Below, in pieces: positions 13,537-23,894 of a stretch of DNA of 64,000 bases. Position 1 is the first letter of the stretch; each line of letters opens with the position of its first letter. The notes beneath the pieces are model-generated. The model searched no databases, was not told where the DNA came from, and worked only from the letters and a program-made list of their open reading frames with translations. The position numbers and the translations under genes were made by a program. This stretch comes from Botryotinia globosa (lineage: Eukaryota; Ascomycota; Leotiomycetes; Helotiales; Sclerotiniaceae), in NCBI GenBank assembly GCA_014898425.1, contig RCSZ01000015.1, positions 372,001-436,000 on the forward strand, given 5' to 3'.

Positions 13537-13651
13537 TATACTATATTTTTTTTTTGCTATTAATAAAATCCAAAACATTTACACTCTATATTATACATAT
13601 ACAGACAACCATCCCTACCCCCTACCCCCCAATCCCCATTCATCTCACTCT

Positions 13652-16600
13652 TCACTCCTCCCCACTATCCTCATGTTCAAAATATCTCGACCTCGTCCCC
13701 GTCTCACTCACTCTCTTGGCATTTCTACTCGGTGTTGTTCTCGTTGCCGGACTAGAAGTTACGGATATCGTTCCTCTTTTTTTCGTCGCCGATTTCCTCG
13801 GTACTGATTTCTTCGGAGAGGGTTTCTTCGGAGAGGGTTTCTTCGAAGAGGGTTTCTTCGAAGAGGGTTTGATCACTTCTTCCTCCTCTCCACCCGCATT
13901 ATCATCCATTTCGATATCGGATAGTGAGGATGATTCATTATCCTCAACATTGTCATCATCCTCCGAGTCCGGTATACGTTTTCGTTTACCAGAAGTTTTT
14001 GGTGTCGGAGCTGCTCGTTTCGCGGGAGTTTTCGGTTTAGGTTTGGGAATTGGAGTGGGTTTTGCTTTTGCGGGAGTCTTGTTCGTCGATGCTGCAGGTC
14101 TTCCTCTACTGCGGGGTGTTGGTGCAGGAATTATAACTTGCAGTTTTTTTGGTTGAATTTCGTCCTCTGACTCTAATTCATCTTCCGAAGTTGAATTTTT
14201 CGCGGCGTTTTCATTCCCAATAAATTGAAATGTTTGAGAAGTGGTGGATGAAGTACCATTAGTGATCTCTTTTCCTTCATCTTCCACAATAAATCCACCG
14301 CCATCTCCATCATCCTGTGAAGTAACAACTGGAAAGAAACTAGTCGGGTGATGTTCTTGAGGTTCTTCCTCATCATAACCCTCAGGGAAAAAACCACCTG
14401 CCATTTCTTCATCTTGTTGTTGCATTTCCAATGCTTTCTCCTCCAATTCCGGATCTCCATCAACCTCCTTTCCTTTCCTATTCTTATTATTAAACGGATT
14501 AACAGCATCAACTTCTTCTCCACCATGTCCATATTCATCCGTCATTCTTTCAATAATTCGAAGTCCCATCAACATCTTCCTCCACATACCAATCGCTGCT
14601 TTAGTTTTCTTCTCATCTTCTTTTCTAACTCTTTCCGCTTCATCCTTCTCCCATTCTTCCATAACAAGATCGAAATTCTCCTCAGCAACCACAACACCAG
14701 TAATAATTGGTATAGCCATTCTAGCACCAAATTCGAATCCAGTAACAGCTTCCGCATAATCAATACCTAATCGTGTACAAATCCGTTTCGTACCTCTTCT
14801 AGGAATGTGAACTGCACCAACCGGTACCATACTTGGAACATACACATCCATATTTCCATAGTTGTTTTTCGGTATCACACCATTCTCAATTGGTGGAGGG
14901 ATAATCCAATCAGTTTGATCACGACTATAAAGACCTTGTAACATTTTTTCCCCACTTTCCAATTCTGCTTCTGCAAGTTCACGTTTTCGGTTTGTAGTCG
15001 CTGCTCGATATGGTACACGTTTTCTTGGTATGGCACCAGGTAATGGGGCTCGACCCTCTTTGTGCCATGTCTCCAAGCTTTTACAACTGACGACGTCTTT
15101 TCGAAGGAAAACCTTCTCTTCTGTTGGATTATCGCCTTTTGCTTTTACAGTAAACATTTTTACATGCTTTGCTGTATCAAGAATAGCTTCTTCTCTTCTA
15201 AGATGCCTTTCCAGGACAAATTCTGAAGAGGTTTTGAAATAGAGAAGAGTTTCTTCTCCTTCTACTACTTTCTTCTTGGGCTGAATAGCTTTCAGATCAG
15301 TACCTTCTTCATGATTATCAATGTCCGTTTTTGGATATTTATTACTCCCTCTGATATACCCATTCATGACATTTTTAAACCAATCATATTGATCATAACG
15401 TTTGATTTTGCCTTTAGAATTGTAAACCGTAATTTTCTCAATTGGAATTCGATTGCCTTTTGTTCGACCAGGTAATATATGACCTTTTAAGTATCGTATA
15501 CTAACATCTTTAGCTGTACCATCTGATGAATGCCCAACGACATAAGCAGTAACTTGTTTAGCTTTGTCAGCTTTTGCACCACGAGGTTCAAACTTTTGAA
15601 GAAGTTCAGGATTAGTCGCAATAACATTAAGAACGAGTGGATCAACAGGTATGTATTTTTTTTGGATTGGAGACAACACTTCTGTCCAGTAGTGTGGGAA
15701 GACAAGATCTTTGTCGTAAGGCTTTGAAGGTTGTATACGAGTTTTGGCTGGAGTAATATCAACCACAGACTCATCATCGTCTTCTTCATTTTCAACCATG
15801 GACACCCCGTCAGAATCTGATAAATCAATTGGAGCATCTTTGAGTCCATTTCCACGTGAACTTCTTCTTGTCGAATTATTGGCAGATTTGATGGGGTTCT
15901 TTGGAGCCACAGTGGATTTTCCGGTTCCGTTTACTTTCTTCGAGGATTTGGCGGGAGGCTTTGCTGTAGGCTTGGTGGTAGACTTTGAGATAGGCTTCGA
16001 GACATACTTCTCTTCTTCACTACTCTCAGTGTCCGATGTATCATCCTCTGGAATAGGTTCATTTCTCTTCTTGTCCTTCTTCTCTATAGCATCCTCATTC
16101 TTATTCCAACCGAATCCTACCGGTTGAAGACTAGCAACCATTCTTGATTCAATACCAATTCCCCTCAATAAAGCTGTAAATAATTGGGCACCAAGATCTC
16201 GACTCCCTTCCAAAGCTTTAGCAGACTTTCTAAATTCATGTATATTGATTATCCTTTCGCCATGTCGTTCAATATCATGTTCATCTTTCTGGAAACTCTT
16301 CGATTCTTGATCAAGTCTTTCGAGAGACATATAACCAATTTTTCGTAAACCAGGTGCGATAATTCTAAACCTTTGCTTCCAATAATGCATCAATAACTTT
16401 AAAAGTCGAAACATAGGATCCCCACGACTCATATTGATTTCACCAGCCTCTTGTCTTTCGGCATGTTGTCTCCAATCTCGTTGACTTCTAACGTCGTTCT
16501 TTCCTTTTGTGACTCTTCCCTTCCCTTTCCCCTTCGACTTTGGAGTATCTCCCCTTTGTAAACCACTATCCCTCCTCCATTTTTCGATCTCAGTCAAAAT

Positions 16601-17203
16601 TGTTTCCGGTAATTGTCCCACCAGGATATCTTGTAATTCTTTATCACAAAGCCAAGAATTCCTGATCGCATTATGCCACATTAACATTTGAACATGGACT
16701 TTATGTGTAGCCATTCTTATACTTCTCTCAATTTTACTGGGTCCTTTCTTCGTCCCCAATGGATTTGTAAGTGATATCCTTGTTTCTTTCGTTAATGTAA
16801 GTTCGAGATCTCCTGTAGGTATATTCGCAGATGGTTTATCTGCTATATTTGTATCGACATCTTCGAATTCAATATCTTCGTCTTCATCCTCATCCTCATT
16901 CTCCGTCGCATCATCTTTGGGTTGTCTATTCGTAGTAGGAACCTCCTCGAATTCGTCATCGGAGAGGGATGATAAGGAACTCTCATCGTCCTCATCTGTA
17001 GCTTGGATTTTGCGTAAGATCGCCTTTGTATCCTCGGGACTTTTTGCGCCAGCATCCAGATCATCAAATAATGTAGCTTTTCGTGGAGTGGCTTTTGATG
17101 ATTTACTTTGTTGGCCTTTATTCTGTTGCTTCGACGGACCTGGCTTAGAACCCGACTCTGGGGACGAAGAACGTAAACGCTTGCGCGGAAGAAATGGAGG
17201 CAT
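13652..17203 (-). CDS. Rad4/XPC-family DNA damage recognition protein
   Basis: A single uninterrupted frame of 1183 aa beginning MPPFLPRKR, a start typical of fungal Rad4. Order of parts: acidic low-complexity N terminus; transglutaminase-like fold from about residue 170 to 375 (MHYWKQRFRI, then the RDLGAQLFTALLRGIGIESR core), split by a charged disordered insert; its second part with FPHYWTEV and KYIPVDPL near 505-540; the BHD1 signature with LERHLRREE; BHD2; and BHD3 with RLGIDYAEAVTGFEFG and IITGVVVAEEN near 820-860. A long acidic and Lys/Pro-rich tail follows. Family knowledge: with Rad23 it senses helix distortion in the nucleus and starts global-genome nucleotide excision repair. No catalytic activity is expected of the transglutaminase fold. 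S. pombe has two such paralogues (Rhp41/Rhp42); which one this matches cannot be told by eye. The 3' end abuts a transposon-like element. Confidence 0.95.
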   Translation of the reverse strand: MPPFLPRKRLRSSSPESGSKPGPSKQQNKGQQSKSSKATPRKATLFDDLDAGAKSPEDTKAILRKIQATDEDDESSLSSLSDDEFEEVPTTNRQPKDDATENEDEDEDEDIEFEDVDTNIADKPSANIPTGDLELTLTKETRISLTNPLGTKKGPSKIERSIRMATHKVHVQMLMWHNAIRNSWLCDKELQDILVGQLPETILTEIEKWRRDSGLQRGDTPKSKGKGKGRVTKGKNDVRSQRDWRQHAERQEAGEINMSRGDPMFRLLKLLMHYWKQRFRIIAPGLRKIGYMSLERLDQESKSFQKDEHDIERHGERIINIHEFRKSAKALEGSRDLGAQLFTALLRGIGIESRMVASLQPVGFGWNKNEDAIEKKDKKRNEPIPEDDTSDTESSEEEKYVSKPISKSTTKPTAKPPAKSSKKVNGTGKSTVAPKNPIKSANNSTRRSSRGNGLKDAPIDLSDSDGVSMVENEEDDDESVVDITPAKTRIQPSKPYDKDLVFPHYWTEVLSPIQKKYIPVDPLVLNVIATNPELLQKFEPRGAKADKAKQVTAYVVGHSSDGTAKDVSIRYLKGHILPGRTKGNRIPIEKITVYNSKGKIKRYDQYDWFKNVMNGYIRGSNKYPKTDIDNHEEGTDLKAIQPKKKVVEGEETLLYFKTSSEFVLERHLRREEAILDTAKHVKMFTVKAKGDNPTEEKVFLRKDVVSCKSLETWHKEGRAPLPGAIPRKRVPYRAATTNRKRELAEAELESGEKMLQGLYSRDQTDWIIPPPIENGVIPKNNYGNMDVYVPSMVPVGAVHIPRRGTKRICTRLGIDYAEAVTGFEFGARMAIPIITGVVVAEENFDLVMEEWEKDEAERVRKEDEKKTKAAIGMWRKMLMGLRIIERMTDEYGHGGEEVDAVNPFNNKNRKGKEVDGDPELEEKALEMQQQDEEMAGGFFPEGYDEEEPQEHHPTSFFPVVTSQDDGDGGGFIVEDEGKEITNGTSSTTSQTFQFIGNENAAKNSTSEDELESEDEIQPKKLQVIIPAPTPRSRGRPAASTNKTPAKAKPTPIPKPKPKTPAKRAAPTPKTSGKRKRIPDSEDDDNVEDNESSSLSDIEMDDNAGGEEEEVIKPSSKKPSSKKPSPKKPSPKKSVPRKSATKKRGTISVTSSPATRTTPSRNAKRVSETGTRSRYFEHEDSGEE

Positions 17204-18041
17204 ATTGAAAATGTGTCACCGAAACATAATCTTGAGAAGGATTGAAGTCGAACAAGTTGGTATGATTATCGTAGAAATTCCAAATTAACACGAACTCAAC
17301 ACGAAGTCAGGCGTCGCGGGAATTGAGATTGACGCGCGAAAATGATATCAAAGTTTCAAATAATGAGGTCATCAATCAATCAATCAATCAATCAATCAGG
17401 TACCGACCAGGGGTATGAAACGGCGATCACATTGTTGGAATATGAATATGATGGGGGGAACCTTGGAAGACAATAAAGGAATTGATATTGATGATAAGAG
17501 TAGGTAGTAATGAAGGTAAGAGAAGGCAATTGTGTAAATTTCATATGTAACAGTATTGATGAGCATGCAATATTGGGTGGTGCCTTGATCATCTTCCTCT
17601 TTGCTGGCTTTTGAGGGAGTGAAGATAGATGTTGGATGCATAAGTTTTATCGTGAAATCCCGTATTTGCATGATATTGGATCGATAATGTTCCCATTTAC
17701 TGATACTGTTTATGATGCTCATGCTGTTTATGATGCTCATGCTGTTTATGATGCTCACACTGTTTATACTGCTCACACTGCTCACACTGCTCACACTGCT
17801 CACACTGCTCACACTGCTCACACTGCTCACACTGCTCATACTACTCAAACTACTCATACTACTCATACTGCTCATACTGTTCATGCTGCCCGTACTCGTA
17901 TATGATCGTACTCTTCATCTATGAATGTTGTCTCGATCACCCATCCTCCTCCTCTTCCTCCAGCTCTACTTCAAAAGGTATTCTCAAATTCTATCCCAAA
18001 ACTCCAGATAATACCCAAACCATACCAATGTACTCCTATAT
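17204..18041. other. Spacer between Rad4 and MDP-1-like genes
   Basis: Holds the Rad4 promoter, a (AATC)n tract at about 17370-17398 and a minisatellite at 17704-17890. No gene seen; the Ser/Met and Thr/Ala/His-rich frames here come from the repeat. Confidence 0.6.
17704..17890 (+). repeat. CTCACACTG 9-bp tandem array with 18-bp variants
   Basis: Begins with 18-bp units of the type TGATGCTCATGCTGTTTA, then changes into about ten 9-bp CTCACACTG units, then diverged ACTCATACT units. It is downstream of the MDP-1-like gene (minus strand) and upstream of Rad4. Being a multiple of three, it is open in several frames, which is not evidence of coding. Confidence 0.85.
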
Positions 18042-18728
18042 TTATTCATCATTATCATTATCCATTCCATCATTATATGCAGCAGTAGGAGAACCTTCCA
18101 CCCTATCCTCCGAACCAGATACCTTCATTTCATGGCCATGCATTCGTCTCCATTCTTTGATGCCTCGATTGATCTCTGCTTTATTCACACCATCTTTAAC
18201 CAAACACATCTTGACTCCCAAGGATTCCACATTCCTATTCCTTGCCTCATCATCAAAGAATAACATATCTTTATATGCGATGCCCGTACTCTTTTGTAAT
18301 TTCGTAAAATGTGTAATCTTGCTTCCAGGATAGATTTCGAGTTGATCAAAGTATTCAATCGCTTTCCTCTTCTTCCCATCTATATCCATAACGTGAAGTA
18401 GTCTTAACATTTCTCTTCCTAGATCGGGAGCAGATGTGCGAGACGCGGCTCCAACCATGATGCCATGATTCTTGAGTTGTGCGAGAATGGACGGGACTTC
18501 ATTATAAAAAGTAAAACTTTCTCCCCAACGATCGGTCGTCGCAGAATGCTCAGAATTTGCTTTGATCGGAGGGGTAACATGTGTATCTACCCAGAAAGGC
18601 CATAATGTATAATCGAGATCGAATACGATGAGTTTTGGAAGGAGGAGGGAATCTGTAAATGTAGATGGAGGGGTATCGATTGGAGATACTGGGGAAGGGT
18701 TGTTGGTTTTCTTTAATCTTTTGCCCAT
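18042..18728 (-). CDS. Magnesium-dependent phosphatase-1-like HAD phosphatase
   Basis: Intronless frame of 228 aa. HAD motif I appears as VFDLDYTLWPFWVDTHVTPP near residue 35, with both Asp residues of DxD; motif II is GAASRTSAP; the invariant Lys region falls near HFTKLQ; motif IV is LFFDDEARN. The DYTLWP form of motif I is the mark of the MDP-1 subfamily, whose members are small cytosolic Mg2+-dependent phosphatases acting on protein phosphotyrosine or sugar-phosphate/glycation products (family knowledge; substrate here unknown). Length is as expected, with a short acidic C-terminal extension. It is divergent from the GNAT gene across a 750-bp spacer, so the two may share a regulatory region. 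Confidence 0.92.
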   Translation of the reverse strand: MGKRLKKTNNPSPVSPIDTPPSTFTDSLLLPKLIVFDLDYTLWPFWVDTHVTPPIKANSEHSATTDRWGESFTFYNEVPSILAQLKNHGIMVGAASRTSAPDLGREMLRLLHVMDIDGKKRKAIEYFDQLEIYPGSKITHFTKLQKSTGIAYKDMLFFDDEARNRNVESLGVKMCLVKDGVNKAEINRGIKEWRRMHGHEMKVSGSEDRVEGSPTAAYNDGMDNDNDE

Positions 18729-19478
18729 TGTGGTGAATAAAAGGGCGAGTGAGAGAGTGATGAAATTCGTATTGTTTGAAGGGAGAATTGTGTATATAGA
18801 CGAAGTTTGTTGAAATTGATTGAGTAGAGAGGAAATCTTACCAGAGAATATGACGATTGCGATGTTGTGATGTTGCGAGGTTGCGAGGTTGCGCCGCCCG
18901 CATTGTGAAATGAAAGCTTTAACCTTAACAAAGTAAAAGCCTAAGGTTAATAATAATTTGGAGGCGAAGAATGAAGAACGTCACGTCACGGCCTTGTTCA
19001 ATATTATTTTGACTCTTCAGCTGGATTGAATATTTCAAACTCATTTCATCCATCCATCCATCCATCCATCCATCCATCCATCCATCCATCCATCCATCCA
19101 TCCATCCATCCATCCATCCATCCATCCATCCATCCATCCATCCATCCATCCATCCATCCATCCATCCATCCATCCATCCATCCATCCATCCATCCATCCA
19201 TCCATCCATCAATCAATCTATTTACTCGACTATATCGATTGATATCGTCTAGTCGTTGACAATAAGACCGGTTCTCTACATAAAAAGGCGATACACCAAT
19301 CTTCTTCAATTACTTTGTACTTCTTCATACTCTTCATACGAGCTTATGTCTCACTCTTCCCCGATCGTTATAAATTGTCTCACATTTGCCGTTGATGACC
19401 TTAAGTCACCCTTCTAGACTTTTCGTTATATCATCTTCAAGAGGCATAGTAGTTTGTTTGATGGTACGATGAACTACC
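18729..19478. other. Shared upstream region of divergent MDP-1 and GNAT genes
   Basis: 750-bp divergent promoter region. Its centre is the (CATC)41 microsatellite. Two short upstream ATGs precede the GNAT start: one at 19461 with a three-codon frame and one at 19469 whose frame overlaps the GNAT start. No other gene. Confidence 0.6.
19047..19210. repeat. (CATC)41 microsatellite
   Basis: A perfect tetranucleotide run, 164 bp by hand count, ending where CATC becomes AATC. It lies between two divergent start codons. Frames through it (Ser-Ile-His-Pro or Trp-Met-Asp-Gly repeats) are artefacts. Confidence 0.95.
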
Positions 19479-20036
19479 ATGTCAGAAGTAATCTTACATG
19501 AGCAACCAAAGATTGCAACATCGCGTCATCATACTATACGTGAAGCACGACACGAGGATATTCCATTGCTAGCAGACGTTGAACGGTCAGCAGCTGAATT
19601 ATTCACATGTTTCAACGTTCCCGTTGATGATTCCGTCTTGGATTCATCATTACTACTTTCCATGTTAAAGGATCATCATCTTTGGGTGGCTGTTGGTAGT
19701 GAAGACAAACCTGTGGGATTTCTTGGAGGTTGTAAAGTTGATGATGATTTCCATGTGACTGAAGTCTCGGTCAATAAGGATAATCAGAGGCAAGGCATTG
19801 GGAATTCTCTGATGTATAGAATGATGAAAGATATAAAAGAGGAAGGATTCCAAGCGATTACTCTCACAACCAACAAAATTCTTCCTTTCAATTGTCCTTG
19901 GTATCAAAGTTTAGGATACATTGAACTCGAAGCAAAGGATATTGGCAATGAATTGACTCTTTTAATTGAAGAAGAATCAAATCATCTTGACAATAATATT
20001 AGGTGTGCTACGAGAAAGAATATCTCATCATATTGA
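19479..20036 (+). CDS. GNAT-family N-acetyltransferase
   Basis: Intronless, 185 aa. The N-terminal strand-helix TIREARHEDIPLLADVERSA is typical of GNAT folds. The acetyl-CoA pyrophosphate-binding motif A is seen as VTEVSVNKDNQRQGIGNSLM near residues 90-110 (Q/R-x-x-G-x-G), followed by the helix RMMKDIKEEG and the strand ITLTTN, and the late PWYQSLGYIELE segment of motif B. This resembles bacterial and fungal single-domain acetyltransferases that acetylate small amines or peptide N-termini; the substrate cannot be inferred. The start at 19479 is the first in-frame ATG giving a full motif order. Short upstream ATGs at 19461 and 19469 could dampen translation if they are within the transcript. 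Confidence 0.92.
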   Translation: MSEVILHEQPKIATSRHHTIREARHEDIPLLADVERSAAELFTCFNVPVDDSVLDSSLLLSMLKDHHLWVAVGSEDKPVGFLGGCKVDDDFHVTEVSVNKDNQRQGIGNSLMYRMMKDIKEEGFQAITLTTNKILPFNCPWYQSLGYIELEAKDIGNELTLLIEEESNHLDNNIRCATRKNISSY

Positions 20037-21294
20037 GGTAGATCAATTATTTTCTCTTCTCAGACCGCCACCCGTGATGGATGAGTGAGTGAAATCCGAA
20101 GAGGCTATGTGATGATGTCTTCAAAGTATGGTACATGGATGTTCCATATTTCTCAAAGCAATTTTCTTCAAATTCAAAGGTCTCTAACCAAACAATACCT
20201 GGGGAAGATGCGGCACTTGGAATATCTTCCAAGAATCATCTGAGCTGATCACGACAGTACCATGCTATTAAAGGTTGTAGAACCTGATATCACAGAGTCC
20301 GAAGTCAATGGGAAACTTACAGAATTCCACGCGGATGTCCGCCCCAGGGAAAAATCGCCAATGCAATATCAGAAATAGAAAAGAGTGGCGCAATTAGTTT
20401 CCAATCAGTAGCTTTCCGTTAAGCTGGCTCGGCTGGCCAAATGGTTGTTACACTTAGACAAGTAACACGATATGATTTTATCGGGACTTTTTCAATAAAA
20501 TTAATAATTGAAAATACCTTTGAGATATCAATTGTATTACTTTTACCTTTTACGCAAAGAACCCATTTGATATTCTCTTGATTCTCTTATCGATGAATGG
20601 TATGGGGTCAAGATGATCTGATCTGATCTTCTCTTGATTGAACCATTCAACAACCATACTCCTCATGCAAGTCAAAGTCAATCTTCACTCCAAACTTGCC
20701 CCACCATTAACCTCAATTTAGATACGGGACTTATTTCTTGATATCTACAAAAAGTTCCGTATGGAGTATTTTGATCTTTTTATCCATCATGTCCAACTTT
20801 AGCAGGGTCAACATGTTTTACGGTAAGCTACATGATCTTGGTGGGTCTTATCCGTTTAATATGGCTAAGTCTACCGAGGCTGATAGGTTGGAAAAGAAAT
20901 GGGACTTTTCTCTTGTACTACCGGTACTGATGATAGTACAGAGTACTTTTAACTTACGTTGTTTGATATCATGGATAAGAAGATGTTGAAGATGGGCGTA
21001 CGATTTTGGGGGACATACAAAGTAAACCTCAAGTACCTTCATTCTTATCACATTGTTTCTATCTAAACTGGCTGCTCTTCTCTTGTCTCACTCCCCTGAT
21101 TGATATCACTCAATACCTACTTGATACTTCCTCCCCCTCTTACCTGGATTTCTGAACAATCATTGCATCTGCCTCAACTTCACCTCGAGTGTACCACGAG
21201 TTCATCACGAGCTCACCATAAGTTCGTCATCGATGAGATTCTACAATCAAGCTTTGGTTTAAATTCGATATACCATTCACCACGGTCAATCAAG
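20037..21294. other. Intergenic region, no gene supported
   Basis: 3' flank of the GNAT gene and promoter of the permease. A 61-codon minus-strand frame at 20047-20232 has plausible composition but no recognisable domain, and was not called. Confidence 0.5.
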
Positions 21295-23256
21295 ATGGAA
21301 CAAACTATGATTGATAAAAGAAATCCGTCACTTCGGGGTCTTTCGCCAAACTCATCAACCTACAAATCAGAAAAAGTGGCTATATCCGATGGAGAGCATC
21401 ATTCCCAATTAGCGGAAGTCAATGAGACGGGTCATGTTCAAGAAGTTGAGCGGAACTTTTCTTTACTTTCTATATGTTCAGTTGGTCTTGTTACTGGAAA
21501 TACATGGGCTGCTTTAGGTGGCAGTATTGCTACAGCTATTTAGTAAGTTTTTATTTTTATAAGAATGGAAAACGAAGACTAACACATTAACAGTAACGGA
21601 GGTCCACCTGGTGTTTTATATGAATTCATTGCCGTATCAATATTTTATTGGCTCGTTGCAGCTTCTTTGGCCGAATTAGCTTCATCGATGCCAAGTAGTG
21701 CTGGAGTTTATCATTGGGCATCAATTACTCCTGGCCCAAAATATGGCAAAATTTGTGGCTGGTTTGCTGGTTGGTGGAATACATTTGCTTGGATTTGTGG
21801 TGCAGGTAAATTTAATCTCATCAATTCTCAAGACACACCTAACATTCAATAGCTACGATGTCATCTATTGCTTCAAATGTTGTAGTTGCAATATATGGTC
21901 TTTATCATCCTGATTATGTAGTGGCTAGATGGCACATTTTCATCGGTTACATTTTCATAACTTGGATTGCTTGTTGTGTAGTCTTGTTCGCTAACCGTGC
22001 TCTTCCAATGATCAATAATATTGGACTTGCTTTTATCTTGGGTGGTGTTTTGTAAGTTGTTATCACTCAAGTTCTTGTGACGATTGACTAATTTATACTA
22101 TCAGTATTACGATCATAGTTTGTGCCATTATGCCATCTGATACTGGTCATGCTACCCATTCTTTTGTTTGGGCAGATTGGGCCAATGATACTGGTTATTC
22201 CAGTAATGGATTTGTTTTCCTCGCAGGAATGTTAAATGGAGCTTATGCTGTTGGTACACCTGATTGTGTTTCTCATTTGGCGGAAGAAATTCCAAATCCT
22301 AGGAAGAATATACCACTTGCAATTGGTGCTCAAATGAGCATTGGTTTTATTACAGCATTTTTGTATACGATAACTATTTGTAGGTTTTTTGTCTTATGTC
22401 CCTTGTCCCATGTTTCATATTTCTCCTACTCACCGAGTTTTCTCTTCTTCTGTGAGATACTAACCCTTCTCTAGTCTACGCAACTACCGATCTCGATGCT
22501 GTATTGGCTGCACCATTTTTTCCACTAACTCAAATATACCTACAAGCCACAGGTACTGTTGCCGGAACAACAGGTCTCCTTTTCGTTATATTCTTTCCGA
22601 TCTTCTGTACCCTCATCGGAACATATATAACTGCAGGAAGATGTCTTTGGACTCTTGCTCGTGATGATGCCGTTCCTTTCTCAGATTGGCTACACGTAAT
22701 TCATCCACACCACAAAAATCCTCTCAATGCAACCATGGCTTGTGGTATCTGCAGTACCATACTAGGCGTTATATATGTCGGATCATCAACAGCATTTAAT
22801 GCTTTCGTCGGATCTTTCGTCGTTCTTCTTACTCTTTCTTATTTAGCCTCAATTCTTCCATTCATTTTAACAGGTCGCTTCAATCACTCTCCTCAAGAAT
22901 CAGGCCCTTACAATAATAGAATGACTCCGGGTTGGTTTCAAATGAACGACACTGTGGGTTATACTGTCAATATTATTAGTTGTCTCTATATTATTGTGTT
23001 TGTGGTTATTTATTGTTTTCCTTACGCAGTCCCTTTCGATGCAGCGAGTATGAATTATTCATGTCTTATTGCGGGAGCTTTATCTATCGGAGCGGGTATT
23101 TGGTGGTTAGTTCAAGGTGGGAATTACAAAGGACCTCAAGCTGGTTTTTATGGTCAATCTGAAGTGGATTCTGATGATGGAAGGAATGTTTTAAATGGGA
23201 TTCCTGTTGGGGATAATAACGGTTTGCATAAAGGACTCGAGGCTGGATTGAAATGA
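21295..23256 (+). CDS. APC-superfamily permease (fungal choline/GABA-type)
   Basis: Five exons: 21295-21542, 21594-21805, 21853-22051, 22105-22379 and 22475-23256, total 571 aa. All four introns are 47-95 bp with GT..AG ends, keep the frame, and the last contains TACTAAC. A soluble N terminus (about 65 aa) precedes the first membrane segment with FSLLSICSVGLVTGNTWAAL; joins restore ATAIYNGGPPGVLYE, ICGAATMSSIASN, GGVFITIIVC and ITIFYATTDLDAVL. About 12 hydrophobic segments follow, with GVYHWASITPGPKYG and the DSCHxxEE-like loop DCVSHLAEEIPNPRKN characteristic of the amino-acid/choline permease (AAT/ACT) branch. It should import choline, GABA or a related amino compound at the plasma membrane; the substrate is not decidable from sequence. 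Confidence 0.93.
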
Positions 23257-23894
23257 TGGGGAGGAACTGTAGGGGTGTTATATTATCTAGGGGTCTCTCC
23301 TTGGTGCAAGGAAATCCACACCTTTTGGTTTCCGTTGGGTAAAGAATGAAATGTTCTGGGGGTTTCGTTGCTTCTCTTTTTGATTTAGGGATTTGTTAAG
23401 GATATATTCCTTCATTACGAAGAAAGAAATGGTGTGTTTGGAAAAACCAGTATGCTTCGTTTATTGTATACATTCGAGTTGTTGAGGATATATCATCTAT
23501 CGACTTATCTATAACCAATATCTTTACATCGCACTGCTAAATTTATTCAAGCAATTGCTATTAAAAGTCTCCACAATACAAACAAATCCATCCATCACAC
23601 AATTCTATCCTCCTTCCGCAAAAGAAAACTCACATCCACTCTTCCACTCCTCTAAACAAGTCTTCATCCAATCATCTCCTCGTTTAAAATAGCGCTTACT
23701 CGAGTTTTTTTCCGCATATTTACATATAAATCGCTCATTCGCACCTCGCTTTTTAATTTCAATTCATTCATTGCCGCAACAAAATCGAACGCAAAAAATC
23801 CAACGCAACAGAATCATTGAAATCCGAATCTCATTTTCCAATCCACGATTTTATTGAGATTTTGGGTTTCGCATATTAGAATTTGAGCTTCGAA
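23257..23894. other. Spacer between permease and SDR genes
   Basis: 3' flank of the permease and short promoter of the SDR gene; no gene seen. Confidence 0.5.

Noticed and set aside
13527..17288. Plus-strand frames of 120-210 codons across the Rad4 gene
   Set aside because: Antisense shadows of the Rad4 reading frame.
17396..17924. Met/Ser and Ala/His/Thr repeat frames
   Set aside because: Derived from the CTCACACTG array; all frames open equally.
19026..19309. Long frames through (CATC)41 (Ser-Ile-His-Pro or Trp-Met-Asp-Gly repeats)
   Set aside because: They are products of the microsatellite, open in several frames on both strands at once.
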